A stretch of 46,133 bases of DNA from an uncultured Pelagibacteraceae bacterium (GTDB taxonomy: Bacteria > Pseudomonadota > Alphaproteobacteria > Pelagibacterales > Pelagibacteraceae), in the NCBI GenBank assembly GCA_902560245.1, contig CACELK010000011.1, forward strand, positions 1 to 46,133, in the 5' to 3' direction. Made by a program: the position numbers and the translations under genes. This document shows, piece by piece, positions 26,447 through 35,859 of the stretch (its first letter is position 1; each line of letters opens with the position of its first letter). Under the pieces are notes generated by a model. The model searched no databases, had not been told where the DNA came from, and worked only from the letters and a program-made list of their open reading frames with translations.

Positions 26447-27853
26447 ATGAACTATTTTAGTTTTTTTTATTTAGGAATTTTTACTTTATTAATTTCTATT
26501 TTGTCTTTTTTTAATATTATTTATTCTTATTATTTTAACTTGTATTTAAGTATAGATAATTATGTTTATTCTTTATTAGTATCTTTACTATTAACTATAT
26601 TTTTTTTGATAAAAAGAAAAATTAACTTAAAAATAACCATTTATCATAAAATTTTAACAGTTATTTTTGGTTATTTTTTTCTACCTTTGATACTTTCAAT
26701 TCCTTTTTTTTTTAGTATTCACAATATTACATTTTTAGACTCATATTTTGAAACAGTTTCTGGATTTACATCAACAGGTTTTTCAATTTTTGAGAATATT
26801 AAACATTTAGATCAAAGTTTAATTTTATGGAGATCATCAATTCAATGGTTAGGTGGTTTATATTTTTTAATTTCAATAATTCTGCTTATTGATATTTTTG
26901 ATAATAATTTAAAGAAATCTTTAACCAATTTTATATCTTTTGATATATCCGAAACACTTAAACAATCCATTAAAATAATAATTCTTTATTCAATATTAAC
27001 TTTTTTCATTTTTATTATTCTAAAATTTTTTGATTTCCGAACATTCAACTCTTTTAATTTATCAATGTCTTTAATATCCTCTGGAGGTTTTTTGCCTTTC
27101 AACAATCTTTCTTTGATATTAGATTCAAATACTAAAGAAGTAGTATTTTCTTTTTTAATGTTAGTCTCCTTTTTTAGTATCTTTTTAACTTATAATTTAT
27201 TTTACGTAAGAAATAAAAATATTAATTTTTTTCATGAAGACATTTATTTGTTTTTTTATTTACTTTTTATAATAATTATATTCTTTTCGTTCTTAAATTT
27301 TGAAAATGACTTTAGTAAGTTATTTTTTTCTATAATTAGCAGTATTTCTAATACAGGATACTCCTTAAATAAGACCACCAATCATTTAACCTTTATCTTT
27401 TTAATCTTAGTCATTATTGGTGGATCTTTTTTCTCTACCAGTTCAGGTATTAGGTTTTTAAAATTATATATATTATTTAAATTTTCTTTACAGAACTTAA
27501 TTTCGCACGTCAGACCCAAAAATGTTTCTGTTAACAAAGAACCTTTTTCCGAAATTAATTTTGATAGAATTATTATAAATAAGTATTTTTTATCAGTTTT
27601 AATTTTTATTATTTCTTTGTTCATGTTGTCTTCTTTTTTGACATTCTTTGGTATTTCTTTTGAGAATTCCTTTAAAGTCTCAATACTTACTTTAATGAAT
27701 ACTGTGAACTCGTCTTTGTATGGTGTTGAGGAGTTTAATTTTCAAAATTTACAGTTTATAATTAAACATTTTCTTATAATATTCATGATTATCGGTAGAG
27801 TTGAATTATTAACTGTATTAATTATTTTAAAAAAATTCCTTTTTAAAAATTAA
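26447..27853 (+). CDS. trkH: Trk potassium transporter membrane subunit TrkH
   Basis: A 468-residue polytopic membrane protein with about ten transmembrane helices. The four pore-loop repeats are partly visible: TVSGFTSTGFSIFE near residue 104, LISSGGFLPF, SISNTGYS and TLMNTVNSSLYG. The segment WRSSIQWLGG after the first pore loop is a Trk/Ktr hallmark. It is extremely Phe- and Ile-rich, reflecting the AT bias. With TrkA it should form a potassium uptake system. It begins 6 bases after trkA. Confidence 0.93.
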   Translation: MNYFSFFYLGIFTLLISILSFFNIIYSYYFNLYLSIDNYVYSLLVSLLLTIFFLIKRKINLKITIYHKILTVIFGYFFLPLILSIPFFFSIHNITFLDSYFETVSGFTSTGFSIFENIKHLDQSLILWRSSIQWLGGLYFLISIILLIDIFDNNLKKSLTNFISFDISETLKQSIKIIILYSILTFFIFIILKFFDFRTFNSFNLSMSLISSGGFLPFNNLSLILDSNTKEVVFSFLMLVSFFSIFLTYNLFYVRNKNINFFHEDIYLFFYLLFIIIIFFSFLNFENDFSKLFFSIISSISNTGYSLNKTTNHLTFIFLILVIIGGSFFSTSSGIRFLKLYILFKFSLQNLISHVRPKNVSVNKEPFSEINFDRIIINKYFLSVLIFIISLFMLSSFLTFFGISFENSFKVSILTLMNTVNSSLYGVEEFNFQNLQFIIKHFLIIFMIIGRVELLTVLIILKKFLFKN

Positions 27854-27884
27854 ATAAGTACTATAAATTTAAATATATTTATTT

Positions 27885-27961
27885 GCGCTCTTAGCTCAGC
27901 TGGATAGAGCATCGGTTTTCTAAACCGCAGGTCGGAGGTTCGAATCCTCCAGAGCGCGCCA
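27885..27961 (+). tRNA. tRNA-Arg (anticodon UCU)
   Basis: The 77-base cloverleaf has a perfect 7-bp acceptor stem (GCGCTCT/AGAGCGC), D arm GCTC/GAGC, anticodon loop TTTCTAA giving UCU, T arm GGAGG-TTCGAAT-CCTCC, and an encoded CCA end. The anticodon stem TCGGT/ACCGC has a T-C mismatch at the 27-43 pair. It reads AGA codons, the main Arg codon in this AT-rich region. It stands alone between trkH and aapJ. Confidence 0.97.
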
Positions 27962-28002
27962 TTAAATCGTCAAAAATACATAAATATTGTTGTTATTTTC
28001 AC

Positions 28003-28031
28003 TTGCAGCAAAAAATATATCATGCTTAAAT
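28003..28031 (+). promoter_or_regulatory. Candidate aapJ promoter
   Basis: TTGCAG (28003-28008), a 17-base spacer, then TTAAAT (28026-28031) preceded by TGC, an extended -10 arrangement. The predicted start site is near 28038, giving a ~60-base leader that contains two inverted repeats and ends with the strong ribosome-binding site AAAGGGG (28086-28092), 4 bases before the ATG. Confidence 0.5.
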
Positions 28032-28038
28032 TAAGAAT

Positions 28039-28075
28039 ATTCAAAAGTTATTTTGAATTATTTGTTAACAAATAA
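28039..28075. repeat. Tandem inverted repeats in the aapJ leader
   Basis: The first unit, ATTCAAAA-GTTA-TTTTGAAT (28039-28058), is a perfect 8-bp stem with a 4-base loop. The second, TTATTTGTTAACAAATAA (28058-28075), is a perfect 18-bp palindrome. They touch each other, begin about where transcription should start, and end 10 bases before the ribosome-binding site. They may stabilise the mRNA, or the palindrome may bind a regulator. Confidence 0.6.
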
Positions 28076-28096
28076 ATATAAATATAAAGGGGATAT

Positions 28097-29137
28097 ATGT
28101 TTAAATACTTAAAACAATTGACTTCTTTAGTTGCAGTTGTTGCAGTTATGTTTGCATTTACAACAGAAACAATGGCAGCAAAAAAGTCAAAAACTCTTAA
28201 AAACACTCAAAAGAAAGGTTTTGTAAGATGTGGTGTATCTCAAGGTCTACCTGGATTTTCTAATGCTGATGCATCAGGAAATTGGACAGGAGTAGACGTT
28301 GATGTATGTAGGGCTGTTGCTGCTGCTGTATTAGGCGATGCGAACAAAGTTAAGTTCACTCCGCTAAGTGCTAAAGAGAGATTTACAGCTTTAACTTCTG
28401 GTGAGATTGATATCTTATCTAGAAACACGACTTGGACACTTTCTAGAGATGCTGACATAGGTCTTACATTTGTAGGTGTGAATTTCTATGATGGTCAAGG
28501 CTTTATGGTTAGAAAAAGCTCAGGAATTACTTCTGTGAATCAATTCAAAAATGGAATTTCTGCTTGTACAAACATTGGTACAACTACAGAGCTTAATATG
28601 AGAGACTTCTTCAATTCTAGAGGAATTTCGTATGAACCAGTAGCGTTTGAAAAAGCCGATGAAGTTGTTGCGGCTTATGATAATGGAAGATGTGATACTT
28701 ATACAACTGATAAGTCAGGTCTAGCTGCGCAAAGAACTAAAATGAAAAACCCAGACGAACATATTGTTTTACCGGAAACTATCTCAAAAGAGCCTTTAGG
28801 CCCTGTTGTTAGACAAGGTGACTCAGTTTGGGAAGATATTGTTCGTTGGTCTTTGAACACTATGATCGAAGCAGAAGAATATGGTATTACTTCGGCTAAT
28901 GCAGACTCTATGAAAACTTCAGAAAATCCAGCTATTAAAAGACTTGTTGGTGCTGAAGGAGAATTAGGCGCTGCTTTCGGTTTAGACAATGAGTGGAACT
29001 TAAGAATTATCAAACAAGTAGGAAACTACGGTGAAAGCTATAAGAGAAATATAGCTGATACTGGTATTTTACCTGATAGAGGTCCTAACCAATTATGGAC
29101 TAAAGGCGGAATACTTTACGTACCACCTGCAAGATAA
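28097..29137 (+). CDS. aapJ: General L-amino acid ABC transporter substrate-binding protein AapJ
   Basis: A 346-residue periplasmic binding protein of family 3. A signal peptide covers residues 1-~27 (hydrophobic core SLVAVVAVMFAF, cleavage after TMA). The mature region has VRCGVSQGLPGFSNAD, WTGVDVDVCRAVAAAVLGD, and ARFTAL-like KERFTALTSGEIDILSRNTTWTLSRD, all typical of AapJ. It has a strong Shine-Dalgarno sequence, a structured leader and its own terminator before aapQ, consistent with the excess of binding protein over permease usual in ABC importers. Substrate range (broad L-amino acids) is inferred from the Rhizobium Aap family. Confidence 0.96.
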   Translation: MFKYLKQLTSLVAVVAVMFAFTTETMAAKKSKTLKNTQKKGFVRCGVSQGLPGFSNADASGNWTGVDVDVCRAVAAAVLGDANKVKFTPLSAKERFTALTSGEIDILSRNTTWTLSRDADIGLTFVGVNFYDGQGFMVRKSSGITSVNQFKNGISACTNIGTTTELNMRDFFNSRGISYEPVAFEKADEVVAAYDNGRCDTYTTDKSGLAAQRTKMKNPDEHIVLPETISKEPLGPVVRQGDSVWEDIVRWSLNTMIEAEEYGITSANADSMKTSENPAIKRLVGAEGELGAAFGLDNEWNLRIIKQVGNYGESYKRNIADTGILPDRGPNQLWTKGGILYVPPAR

Positions 29138-29156
29138 TTTTATCGTAATAAACTTT

Positions 29157-29190
29157 AAAAAGGGCTAGATTTATCTAGCCCTTTTTTTTA
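29157..29190 (+). terminator. Terminator between aapJ and aapQ
   Basis: AGGGCTAGAT (29161-29170) and ATCTAGCCCT (29173-29182) form a perfect stem, effectively 8-9 bp around a small loop, followed by a run of seven T. An A-run precedes the stem, so it could also act leftward. It lies 20 bases after the aapJ stop. Partial read-through would give aapQMP lower expression than aapJ. Confidence 0.9.
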
Positions 29191-29202
29191 TTATCGATTT
29201 TT

Positions 29203-30354
29203 ATGAATAATACAGTTAAAAAACTCATTCCTCAGTTAATAACACTTTTTGCAATTATACTTGTATTTGGTTTTTTTACATACAATGCCCAAATTAATAT
29301 GGATAATAGAGGTATTGAGTTTGGCTATGGTTTTTTAAAACAAGAGTCCTCATTCGATGTGCAATTTTCATTGATAGAATATGATGGATCACATTCATAC
29401 GCTAGAGCCTACCTTGTAGGTCTATTAAACACTTTGTTAGTATCGTTTATAGGAATTATTTTAAGTACAATAATTGGTGTTATTGTTGGTATTGCAAGAC
29501 TATCTCCAAATTACTTAATAAAAAATACAGCAGCTTTTTATGTAGAATTTTTTAGAAATATACCTTTACTTTTACAAATATTTTTTTGGTATTTTGCGGC
29601 CTTAAGAGCCTTACCTTTACCTCAAGATGCTGAAGCATGGTTTGGATCCACATATATGACAATTAAGGGTTACTACGTACCTTTATTTGTTTGGAATAAT
29701 TTAGATGTATTTTTATATTCAATTTTAGCAGCAATTATTTCTATAGTTATAATTAGAAGTTATGCAAAAAAAATTCAAGAAAACGAGGGTAAACAATTAC
29801 CAGTATTATATATATCATTAGGTTTATTGATATTATTGCCTTTACTATCATTTGTTATTGGAGGTGTTAATCTTGAAATTAAAACTCCAGTACTTAAACA
29901 ATTATCTGCAACAGGATTTATTTTTGAACCTGCTTTAAGCTTGCCTCCTGAGTTAATAGCTTTAGTTTTAGCATTATCTTTATATACAGCAACTTTCATT
30001 GCAGAGTGTGTAAGAGCAGGCATACAGGGCGTTAGCAAAGGTCAAAAAGAAGCTGCAGCATCTATTGGTTTAACACCAAGACAAGTTTTAAAGTTAGTGA
30101 TAATGCCCCAAGCATTAAGGATAATAATTCCTCCAACAACAAATCAATACTTAAACTTAACAAAAAACTCTTCACTAGCTGCAGCAATAGCATACCCAGA
30201 TCTAGTTCTGGTTTTTGCAGGAACAGCTTTAATGCAAACAGGTAGAGCAATAGAAATTGTTTCAATAACTATGCTTACATATTTATCAATCAGTTTATCA
30301 ATTTCAGTTTTAATGAATTGGTATAATAAAAAAATAGCAATAAAAGAAAAATAA
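29203..30354 (+). CDS. aapQ: General L-amino acid ABC transporter permease AapQ
   Basis: A 383-residue inner-membrane permease of the HisMQ type. It has an N-terminal helix (residues ~10-28), a first membrane cluster near 70-130 with VEFFRNIPLLLQIFFWYFA, and a C-terminal cluster with the EAA-loop GIQGVSKGQKEAAASIGLTPRQVLKLVIMPQALRI around residues 270-305 that docks with the ATPase. Length is typical of AapQ, longer than other amino acid permeases. It follows the aapJ terminator by about 12 bases and shares one base with aapM. Confidence 0.95.
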   Translation: MNNTVKKLIPQLITLFAIILVFGFFTYNAQINMDNRGIEFGYGFLKQESSFDVQFSLIEYDGSHSYARAYLVGLLNTLLVSFIGIILSTIIGVIVGIARLSPNYLIKNTAAFYVEFFRNIPLLLQIFFWYFAALRALPLPQDAEAWFGSTYMTIKGYYVPLFVWNNLDVFLYSILAAIISIVIIRSYAKKIQENEGKQLPVLYISLGLLILLPLLSFVIGGVNLEIKTPVLKQLSATGFIFEPALSLPPELIALVLALSLYTATFIAECVRAGIQGVSKGQKEAAASIGLTPRQVLKLVIMPQALRIIIPPTTNQYLNLTKNSSLAAAIAYPDLVLVFAGTALMQTGRAIEIVSITMLTYLSISLSISVLMNWYNKKIAIKEK

Positions 30355-31625
30355 TGAACAAATTAAATTTTTTAAAGCCAGATAAAAACAATTTAAATAT
30401 ATATCTTTATACCGGATCTATTTTAATAATTATAAGTATATTAGACGTTTTTTTAAGCTCTTTTTTTAAAATTAACGCAACTAATTTTTTACCAGAAACT
30501 TTAAGTTTGTTTTTACCTCTATTATTTGGATTGATAGGTTTGCATTTAGTAAGAATAGAATTTTCTGGTATTAAATATTTAGATCTTCTTAACAAAAATA
30601 TTAATACAAATAACTTTAATGGACTATTAACACTTTTAATAATTTTTATGATTATTTTGGCAGCACCACCGGCTTTGAGTTGGTTTATTTTTGATGCCAA
30701 TATTTCAGGGGATACAAAAGATGCTTGCACTGGTACCGGCGCTTGTTGGACTTATATAAAGGTTTGGTTTAGAAGATTTATGTACGGAATGTACCCAAAT
30801 GAATTACAATGGAGAATTAATGTTTCTTTTATAATCTTAGTAGCACTTGCTTTTGTTGGTTATTTTGCTGGTGAAAAATTAAAAAAATTTCTAACCTTAT
30901 ATTATGTTATTATCTACCCAATAATTGCATATATATTAATTTATTATTTGATATCAGGTGGAGCTTTTGGTCTAGAGTGGGTCGAAACTGGTGCTTGGGG
31001 AGGTTTATCCTTAACATTTATTGTATCGTTCTTTTGCCTTATTTTTTGTTTTCCAATTGGTATGCTTTTAGCATTAGGAAGAAGATCTAGCTTGCCCACA
31101 ATCAAATATTTTTCTGTAGGTTTTATAGAATTCTGGAGAGGGGTGCCTCTTATAACTGTATTATTTATGTCGTCAGTAATGTTTCCTATGTTTTTACCTG
31201 AAGATTTTTTTATGGATAAACTTGTCAGAGTTATTATTGCGATATCCTTATTTGAAGCTGCTTATGTTGCTGAAGTGATAAGAGGTGGTTTGCAAGCTTT
31301 ACCCAGAGGTCAATACGATGCAGCAAAATCTCTTGGTATGGGATATTGGAAAATGCATATATTTGTTATTTTACCGCAAGCTCTAAAGTTGGTTATACCT
31401 GGAATAGCAAATACTTTTTTAGCATTAGTTAAAGATACACCATTAATATTTGTAGTTGGTTTAATGGAAATTGCTGGAATGCTAGGTTTAGCTAAAACCA
31501 ATCCAAAATGGCTTGGATTTGCAATGGAAGGTTATGTTTTTGCTGCTATAATTTTCTGGATTATTTGTTATGCTATGAGTAAATACAGTTATAATTTAGA
31601 AATTAAATACAAAACAGAAAGATAA
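30354..31625 (+). CDS. aapM: General L-amino acid ABC transporter permease AapM
   Basis: A 423-residue inner-membrane permease partnering AapQ. Several N-terminal helices (about residues 17-110) precede a loop with [18 protein letters not shown] and RWRINVS-like sequence. The C-terminal core has [20 protein letters not shown] and the EAA loop [31 protein letters not shown]. The longer N-terminal part is a known feature of AapM. It starts within the aapQ stop and is followed one base later by aapP. Confidence 0.95.
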   Translation: MNKLNFLKPDKNNLNIYLYTGSILIIISILDVFLSSFFKINATNFLPETLSLFLPLLFGLIGLHLVRIEFSGIKYLDLLNKNINTNNFNGLLTLLIIFMIILAAPPALSWFIFDANISGDTKDACTGTGACWTYIKVWFRRFMYGMYPNELQWRINVSFIILVALAFVGYFAGEKLKKFLTLYYVIIYPIIAYILIYYLISGGAFGLEWVETGAWGGLSLTFIVSFFCLIFCFPIGMLLALGRRSSLPTIKYFSVGFIEFWRGVPLITVLFMSSVMFPMFLPEDFFMDKLVRVIIAISLFEAAYVAEVIRGGLQALPRGQYDAAKSLGMGYWKMHIFVILPQALKLVIPGIANTFLALVKDTPLIFVVGLMEIAGMLGLAKTNPKWLGFAMEGYVFAAIIFWIICYAMSKYSYNLEIKYKTER

Positions 31626-31626
31626 G

Positions 31627-32361
31627 ATGTCTGATCCAATTATTAAAATAGAAAATATGAATAAATGGTTTGGAGATTTTCAAGTTTTAAAAGATATCAA
31701 TTTATCAGTTGAAAAAAATAAAAAAATTGTTGTTTGTGGCCCGTCCGGTTCAGGAAAATCTACATTAATTAGATGTGTAAATAGATTAGAGGAACACCAA
31801 AAAGGTTCTATAATTGTTGATGGAACTGAGTTAAATGAAAACACAAAAAATATAGAACAAGTAAGAGCAGAAGTGGGAATGGTATTTCAACAATTTAACC
31901 TTTTTCCACATCTTTCAATTTTAGATAATTGTACGTTAGCTCCTATTTGGGTAAAAAAAATGCCTAAAAAAGAAGCTGAAGATCTTGCAATGAAACAACT
32001 TGAACAAGTGCAGATTTCAGATCAAGCTCAAAAATTTCCAGGCCAATTATCTGGTGGACAGCAACAGAGATGTGCAATTGCTAGAGCGCTTTGCATGCAA
32101 CCCAAAATAATGCTTTTCGACGAACCAACTTCTGCATTAGATCCTGAAATGATAAAAGAAGTATTAGATGCAATGGTTAATTTAGCAAAACAAGGTATGA
32201 CTATGATAGTTGTGACACACGAAATGGGATTTGCAAAAGAAGTAGCAGACGAGGTAATTTTTATGGACGAGGGTATGATAATAGAAAAAGCAAATACAAA
32301 AGATTTTTTTGCTAACCCCAAAAGTGAAAGAACAAAATTATTTTTAAGCCAAATTTTATAA
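31627..32361 (+). CDS. aapP: General L-amino acid ABC transporter ATP-binding protein AapP
   Basis: A 244-residue ABC ATPase that powers AapJQM. Walker [10 protein letters not shown] is at residues 38-46, the Q-loop is in [13 protein letters not shown], the signature is [15 protein letters not shown], Walker B is [14 protein letters not shown], and the switch His is in VVTHEMGFA. All are intact. It is the last gene of the aap cluster; no clear terminator follows within the next 100 bases. Confidence 0.97.
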   Translation: MSDPIIKIENMNKWFGDFQVLKDINLSVEKNKKIVVCGPSGSGKSTLIRCVNRLEEHQKGSIIVDGTELNENTKNIEQVRAEVGMVFQQFNLFPHLSILDNCTLAPIWVKKMPKKEAEDLAMKQLEQVQISDQAQKFPGQLSGGQQQRCAIARALCMQPKIMLFDEPTSALDPEMIKEVLDAMVNLAKQGMTMIVVTHEMGFAKEVADEVIFMDEGMIIEKANTKDFFANPKSERTKLFLSQIL

Positions 32362-32530
32362 TAAAGCTCGAAAAAAAGGTCTTATTTTTAAAACAAAAAA
32401 AGGGCTTAAAATGCCTTGTCAAGCCATAAAATAAGGAAAATAATTTTTTTTTTAACGTCATTTTTGTCTTGCACTCTATCGTTAAATTATATTGAATATA
32501 AAAATAATATATTAATTAAGAGGGGTCTTA
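32362..32530. other. Long intergenic region before the XRE regulator gene
   Basis: This 169-base gap is long for this genome. It holds a weak stem-loop (AGGGC/GCCTT, alternatively GGCTT/AAGCC, 32402-32425), a T10 run at 32444-32453, and two overlapping promoter candidates: TTGTCA-N17-AATAAT (32416-32444) and TTGTCT-N18-TATATT (32464-32493). GAGGGG at 32520-32525 is a good ribosome-binding site for the regulator. It may contain the aapP transcript end, a small RNA or an operator; none is proven. Confidence 0.4.
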
Positions 32531-32902
32531 ATGGAGGATAATTTCAATAAACACTTGGGAAACAAGTTAAAACTAAGAAGATTAGCTTTAGGCTTAACAC
32601 AAACAAAAGTTGCTAAAGCAATTAATGTGACATTTCAACAAATTCAAAAATATGAAAAAGGTACAAATGGAGTTAGTTCGATAAGACTTCTTCAATTATC
32701 AAACTATCTTAAAGTGCCAATAAATTATTTTTATGAAGACTTTTCAGAATATTCAATAAATATTGAAAAATCTAAAGAGGGACATATGAATGTAAATTAT
32801 AATTTTTTAGTAAAACTTTATTCTGAATTGAATAGTGACCAAAAAATTAAATTTAACAAAAACATTCAAACTATTCAGGTACCAATAAATAAGGTTGGTT
32901 AA
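32531..32902 (+). CDS. XRE-family HTH transcriptional regulator
   Basis: A 123-residue single-domain regulator. The HTH_3 domain spans residues ~9-67: KLKLRRLALGLTQTKVAKAINVTFQQIQKYEKGTNGVS is close to a widely conserved alphaproteobacterial XRE group, in which the TFQQxQKYEKG recognition helix is nearly invariant. The C-terminal ~55 residues are charged and have no known domain. It has its own promoter candidates and a strong GAGGGG ribosome-binding site. Its stop lies 3 bases before the end of the opposing tRNA-Asn gene. Targets are unknown; autoregulation is plausible. Confidence 0.9.
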   Translation: MEDNFNKHLGNKLKLRRLALGLTQTKVAKAINVTFQQIQKYEKGTNGVSSIRLLQLSNYLKVPINYFYEDFSEYSINIEKSKEGHMNVNYNFLVKLYSELNSDQKIKFNKNIQTIQVPINKVG

Positions 32903-32905
32903 TTT

Positions 32906-32981
32906 TGGCTCCTCGGGCAGGACTCGAACCTGCGACCAATTGATTAACAGTCAACTGCTCTACCAACTGAGCTACCGAGGA
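32906..32981 (-). tRNA. tRNA-Asn (anticodon GUU)
   Basis: The 76-base cloverleaf on the minus strand has acceptor stem TCCTCGG/CCGAGGA, D arm GCTC/GAGC, anticodon loop CTGTTAA giving GUU, T arm GCAGG-TTCGAGT-CCTGC, and an encoded CCA. It lies 50 bases downstream of tRNA-Cys on the same strand and is probably co-transcribed with it. Its 3' end faces the XRE gene end with a 3-base gap. Confidence 0.97.
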
Positions 32982-33031
32982 ATGTAAAAACAGAACTTAC
33001 TTTTTTTTAGATTGAACACAACAGTTTTTTT

Positions 33032-33105
33032 TGGAGGCAACGCCCGGAATCGAACCGGGATACAAGGATTTGCAATCCTCTGCGTAACCATTCCGCCACG
33101 TTGCC
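33032..33105 (-). tRNA. tRNA-Cys (anticodon GCA)
   Basis: The 74-base cloverleaf on the minus strand has acceptor stem GGCAACG/CGTTGCC, anticodon loop TTGCAAA giving GCA, T arm CCCGG-TTCGATT-CCGGG, and an encoded CCA. It is the upstream member of a tRNA-Cys/tRNA-Asn pair. A TATTAT hexamer about 10 bases upstream is a candidate -10. Confidence 0.97.
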
Positions 33106-33155
33106 GTTCAATTAGATAATAAACTAATTTGATTTATGTTTATATAATTGTTTTT

Positions 33156-33185
33156 TTGAATTAGTCTATAAATATTCGCTACAAT
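33156..33185 (+). promoter_or_regulatory. Candidate valS promoter
   Basis: TTGAAT (33156-33161), an 18-base spacer and TACAAT (33180-33185). The predicted start site is near 33192, about 40 bases before the valS ATG. It would drive valS-ilvD and the following manC-like gene, which are joined by 1-base overlaps. Confidence 0.5.
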
Positions 33186-33231
33186 TTCATTATTGTTTAT
33201 TCAGATGATTAATTTATAAACTTAATAGGTT

Positions 33232-35859
33232 ATGAGTTCTGAAAAATACAATCATTCAATAGTTGAAAACAAAATCTATTCATATTGGGAAAAAAATAAC
33301 CTTTTTAAACCCAAAAAAAATAAAAAAAAATTCTCAATAGTAATACCTCCTCCAAATGTTACTGGAAGTTTACATATGGGTCATGCTTTAAACAATTCAA
33401 TTCAAGATTTATTAACTCGATATCATAGAATGAATAATTTCGAAACTTTATGGCAACCAGGAACTGATCATGCTGGAATTGCAACACAGGCACTTGTAGA
33501 GAAAAAACTTGCAAGTGAAAATATTAATAAAACCGATCTTGGAAGAGAAAAATTTATAGAGAAAGTTTGGGAGTGGAAAAACGAGTATGGTGGAATAATA
33601 ATAAATCAACTTAAAAAATTAGGTTGCTCATGTGACTGGTCAAGAAATGCTTTTACAATGGATAAAAATCTCTCAGAATCTGTTATTAAAGTTTTTGTAG
33701 ATTTGTATAAAAAAAAAATAATTTATAAATCAGAAAAATTAGTTAATTGGGATACTGTATTAAAAACTGCTATTTCAGATTTAGAAGTAGATCAAAGAGA
33801 AGTAAATTCTAAATTATATTATATTAAATATCCTATCGAAAATTCCATTGACACAATTACAATCGCCACAACAAGACCAGAGACTATGTTGGGTGATACA
33901 GCTGTAGCTGTAAATAAAAAAGACAAAAGATACAAAAATTTAGTTGGAAAAAATATCATATTACCTTTGGTTGGTAGAAAAATTAAAATTATTACTGATG
34001 ATTATGCTGATCCTGAACAAGGATCAGGTGCAGTTAAAATAACTCCTGCACATGATTTTAATGATTATGAAGTAGGCCTTAGAAACAAACTTGAGATATT
34101 AAATGTGTTTACTGATGAGGGTAAAATTAACAAAAATGCCCCTGATGAGTTTGTTGGTTTAGATAGATTTGATGCAAGAAAAAAAATACTTAATGTTTTA
34201 AGAGATAAACAATTATTAGTTAAGGAAGAAAATATTAAAAATAAAGTTCCTTACGGTGATAGATCGAATTCTATAATTGAACCATATTTAACAGAACAAT
34301 GGTTTGCCGATGCAAAAAAACTTTCTATAAAAGCAAAGAAAATTGTTAAAACAAAAAAAACTAAATTTTATCCAGTAAACTGGTCAAAAACATATTTTCA
34401 ATGGATGAACAATATTGAACCTTGGTGTATTTCAAGACAATTATGGTGGGGTCATCAAATTCCTGCTTGGTATGGACCAGATAAAAAAATATTTGTTGCA
34501 AAAACAGAAAAAGAAGCAAAACAAAATGCAAAAAAGTTTTATAAAAAAGATGTTAAATTATACCGTGATCCAGATGTTTTAGATACATGGTTTTCATCTG
34601 GTTTGTGGGCCTTTGCTACATTAGGCTGGCCAGCAAAGAGTGATTATATCAAAAAATTTTATCCTACATCTGTATTAGTAACTGGTTTTGATATTATTTT
34701 TTTTTGGGTCGCTCGTATGATTATGTTTGGTATGGAATTTCTTAATAAAGAACCGTTTAAAGATATTTATGTACATGCCTTAGTAAGAGATGAAAAAGGA
34801 CAAAAAATGTCTAAGTCTAAAGGTAATGTAATTGATCCTTTAGAGCTTATAGAAAAGTATAGCGCTGATGCCTTAAGATTTACCTTATTATCAATGGCAT
34901 CTCCAGGACGCGATGTTAAACTTTCCGAAGATCGAGTTAAAGGTTATAGGAATTTCCTTAATAAACTATGGAATGCAAATAATTTTCTAATTCAAAACAA
35001 ATGTTTATTTAAAAATGCACATAAAAAACCGAAAATTTCCATTAATATTAATAAATGGATATATGCAGAACTAATTGAAACCAAAGAAAAAATTGAAAAA
35101 AGTATTAAAGATTATCGTTTTGATGAAGCAGCAAGATATTCTTATCAATTTGTTTGGCATTCTTATTGTGACTGGTATTTAGAACTTACAAAAACTATTC
35201 TTTATTCAAATGATACAAAATCTATTAAGGAAATTAGAGAGGTATCAAGTTATATTTTTAGAGAAATCTTAATATTAATGCATCCATTTATACCTTTTGT
35301 TACTGAGGAAATATGGCTTAAAAACAAATTAGATAATTCAAAAAAAAACTACTTAATGTTGACAAATTGGGTTTCGGGCAAATCAAAAAAGGATAAAGAT
35401 TTTAAAGAGGTTGAAAAAATTATTAATATAATCTCTCAAATTAGGTCATTTAAGAATGAACTCAATGTTAGCCCTGGTTCATTTGTAGATATATCTTTAA
35501 GTAAAATAAATGATAAAAATAAAGTTTTCTTTAAACATAACGATGTAGTTTTAAAGAAACTAGGAAGAATTAATAGCTTTTTAGATAAAGACCAAAATAA
35601 ACCATCTGCGACCTTTGTTGCCTCAGGAGATATTTTTAAAGTATATTTTGAGGAAAGTGTTGATTTAAAAGTTATTAAAGAAAATTTATTAAATAAACAA
35701 GAAAAGTACCAAAATGAAATAGAAAAGATTAATTCTCGATTAAATAATAAGGACTTTGTTAAAAGAGCCCCAAAACATATTGTTGATCAGGAAAAAACTA
35801 ACTATAATAATTTAAAAAATGATATTAAAAAAATATCATTAACTATTAAAAGTTTATAA
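33232..35859 (+). CDS. valS: Valyl-tRNA synthetase
   Basis: An 875-residue class I synthetase charging tRNA-Val. HIGH-type HMGH is at residues 48-51 ([15 protein letters not shown]) and KMSKS is at 525-529. The editing (CP1) domain has [15 protein letters not shown] and [31 protein letters not shown] and the C-terminal coiled-coil (last ~65 residues) are typical of ValS. Its stop shares a base with the ilvD start, an apt pairing since IlvD makes the valine precursor. Confidence 0.98.
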   Translation: MSSEKYNHSIVENKIYSYWEKNNLFKPKKNKKKFSIVIPPPNVTGSLHMGHALNNSIQDLLTRYHRMNNFETLWQPGTDHAGIATQALVEKKLASENINKTDLGREKFIEKVWEWKNEYGGIIINQLKKLGCSCDWSRNAFTMDKNLSESVIKVFVDLYKKKIIYKSEKLVNWDTVLKTAISDLEVDQREVNSKLYYIKYPIENSIDTITIATTRPETMLGDTAVAVNKKDKRYKNLVGKNIILPLVGRKIKIITDDYADPEQGSGAVKITPAHDFNDYEVGLRNKLEILNVFTDEGKINKNAPDEFVGLDRFDARKKILNVLRDKQLLVKEENIKNKVPYGDRSNSIIEPYLTEQWFADAKKLSIKAKKIVKTKKTKFYPVNWSKTYFQWMNNIEPWCISRQLWWGHQIPAWYGPDKKIFVAKTEKEAKQNAKKFYKKDVKLYRDPDVLDTWFSSGLWAFATLGWPAKSDYIKKFYPTSVLVTGFDIIFFWVARMIMFGMEFLNKEPFKDIYVHALVRDEKGQKMSKSKGNVIDPLELIEKYSADALRFTLLSMASPGRDVKLSEDRVKGYRNFLNKLWNANNFLIQNKCLFKNAHKKPKISININKWIYAELIETKEKIEKSIKDYRFDEAARYSYQFVWHSYCDWYLELTKTILYSNDTKSIKEIREVSSYIFREILILMHPFIPFVTEEIWLKNKLDNSKKNYLMLTNWVSGKSKKDKDFKEVEKIINIISQIRSFKNELNVSPGSFVDISLSKINDKNKVFFKHNDVVLKKLGRINSFLDKDQNKPSATFVASGDIFKVYFEESVDLKVIKENLLNKQEKYQNEIEKINSRLNNKDFVKRAPKHIVDQEKTNYNNLKNDIKKISLTIKSL

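Noticed and set aside
28699..29013. Long open frames opposite aapJ and the aap permease genes
   Set aside because: They are antisense shadows of strongly conserved transporter genes, with no start signals or recognisable protein features.
32402..32425. Terminator of aapP
   Set aside because: The possible stems are only 5 bp with a wobble or long loop, and the T-run begins about 18 bases after them.
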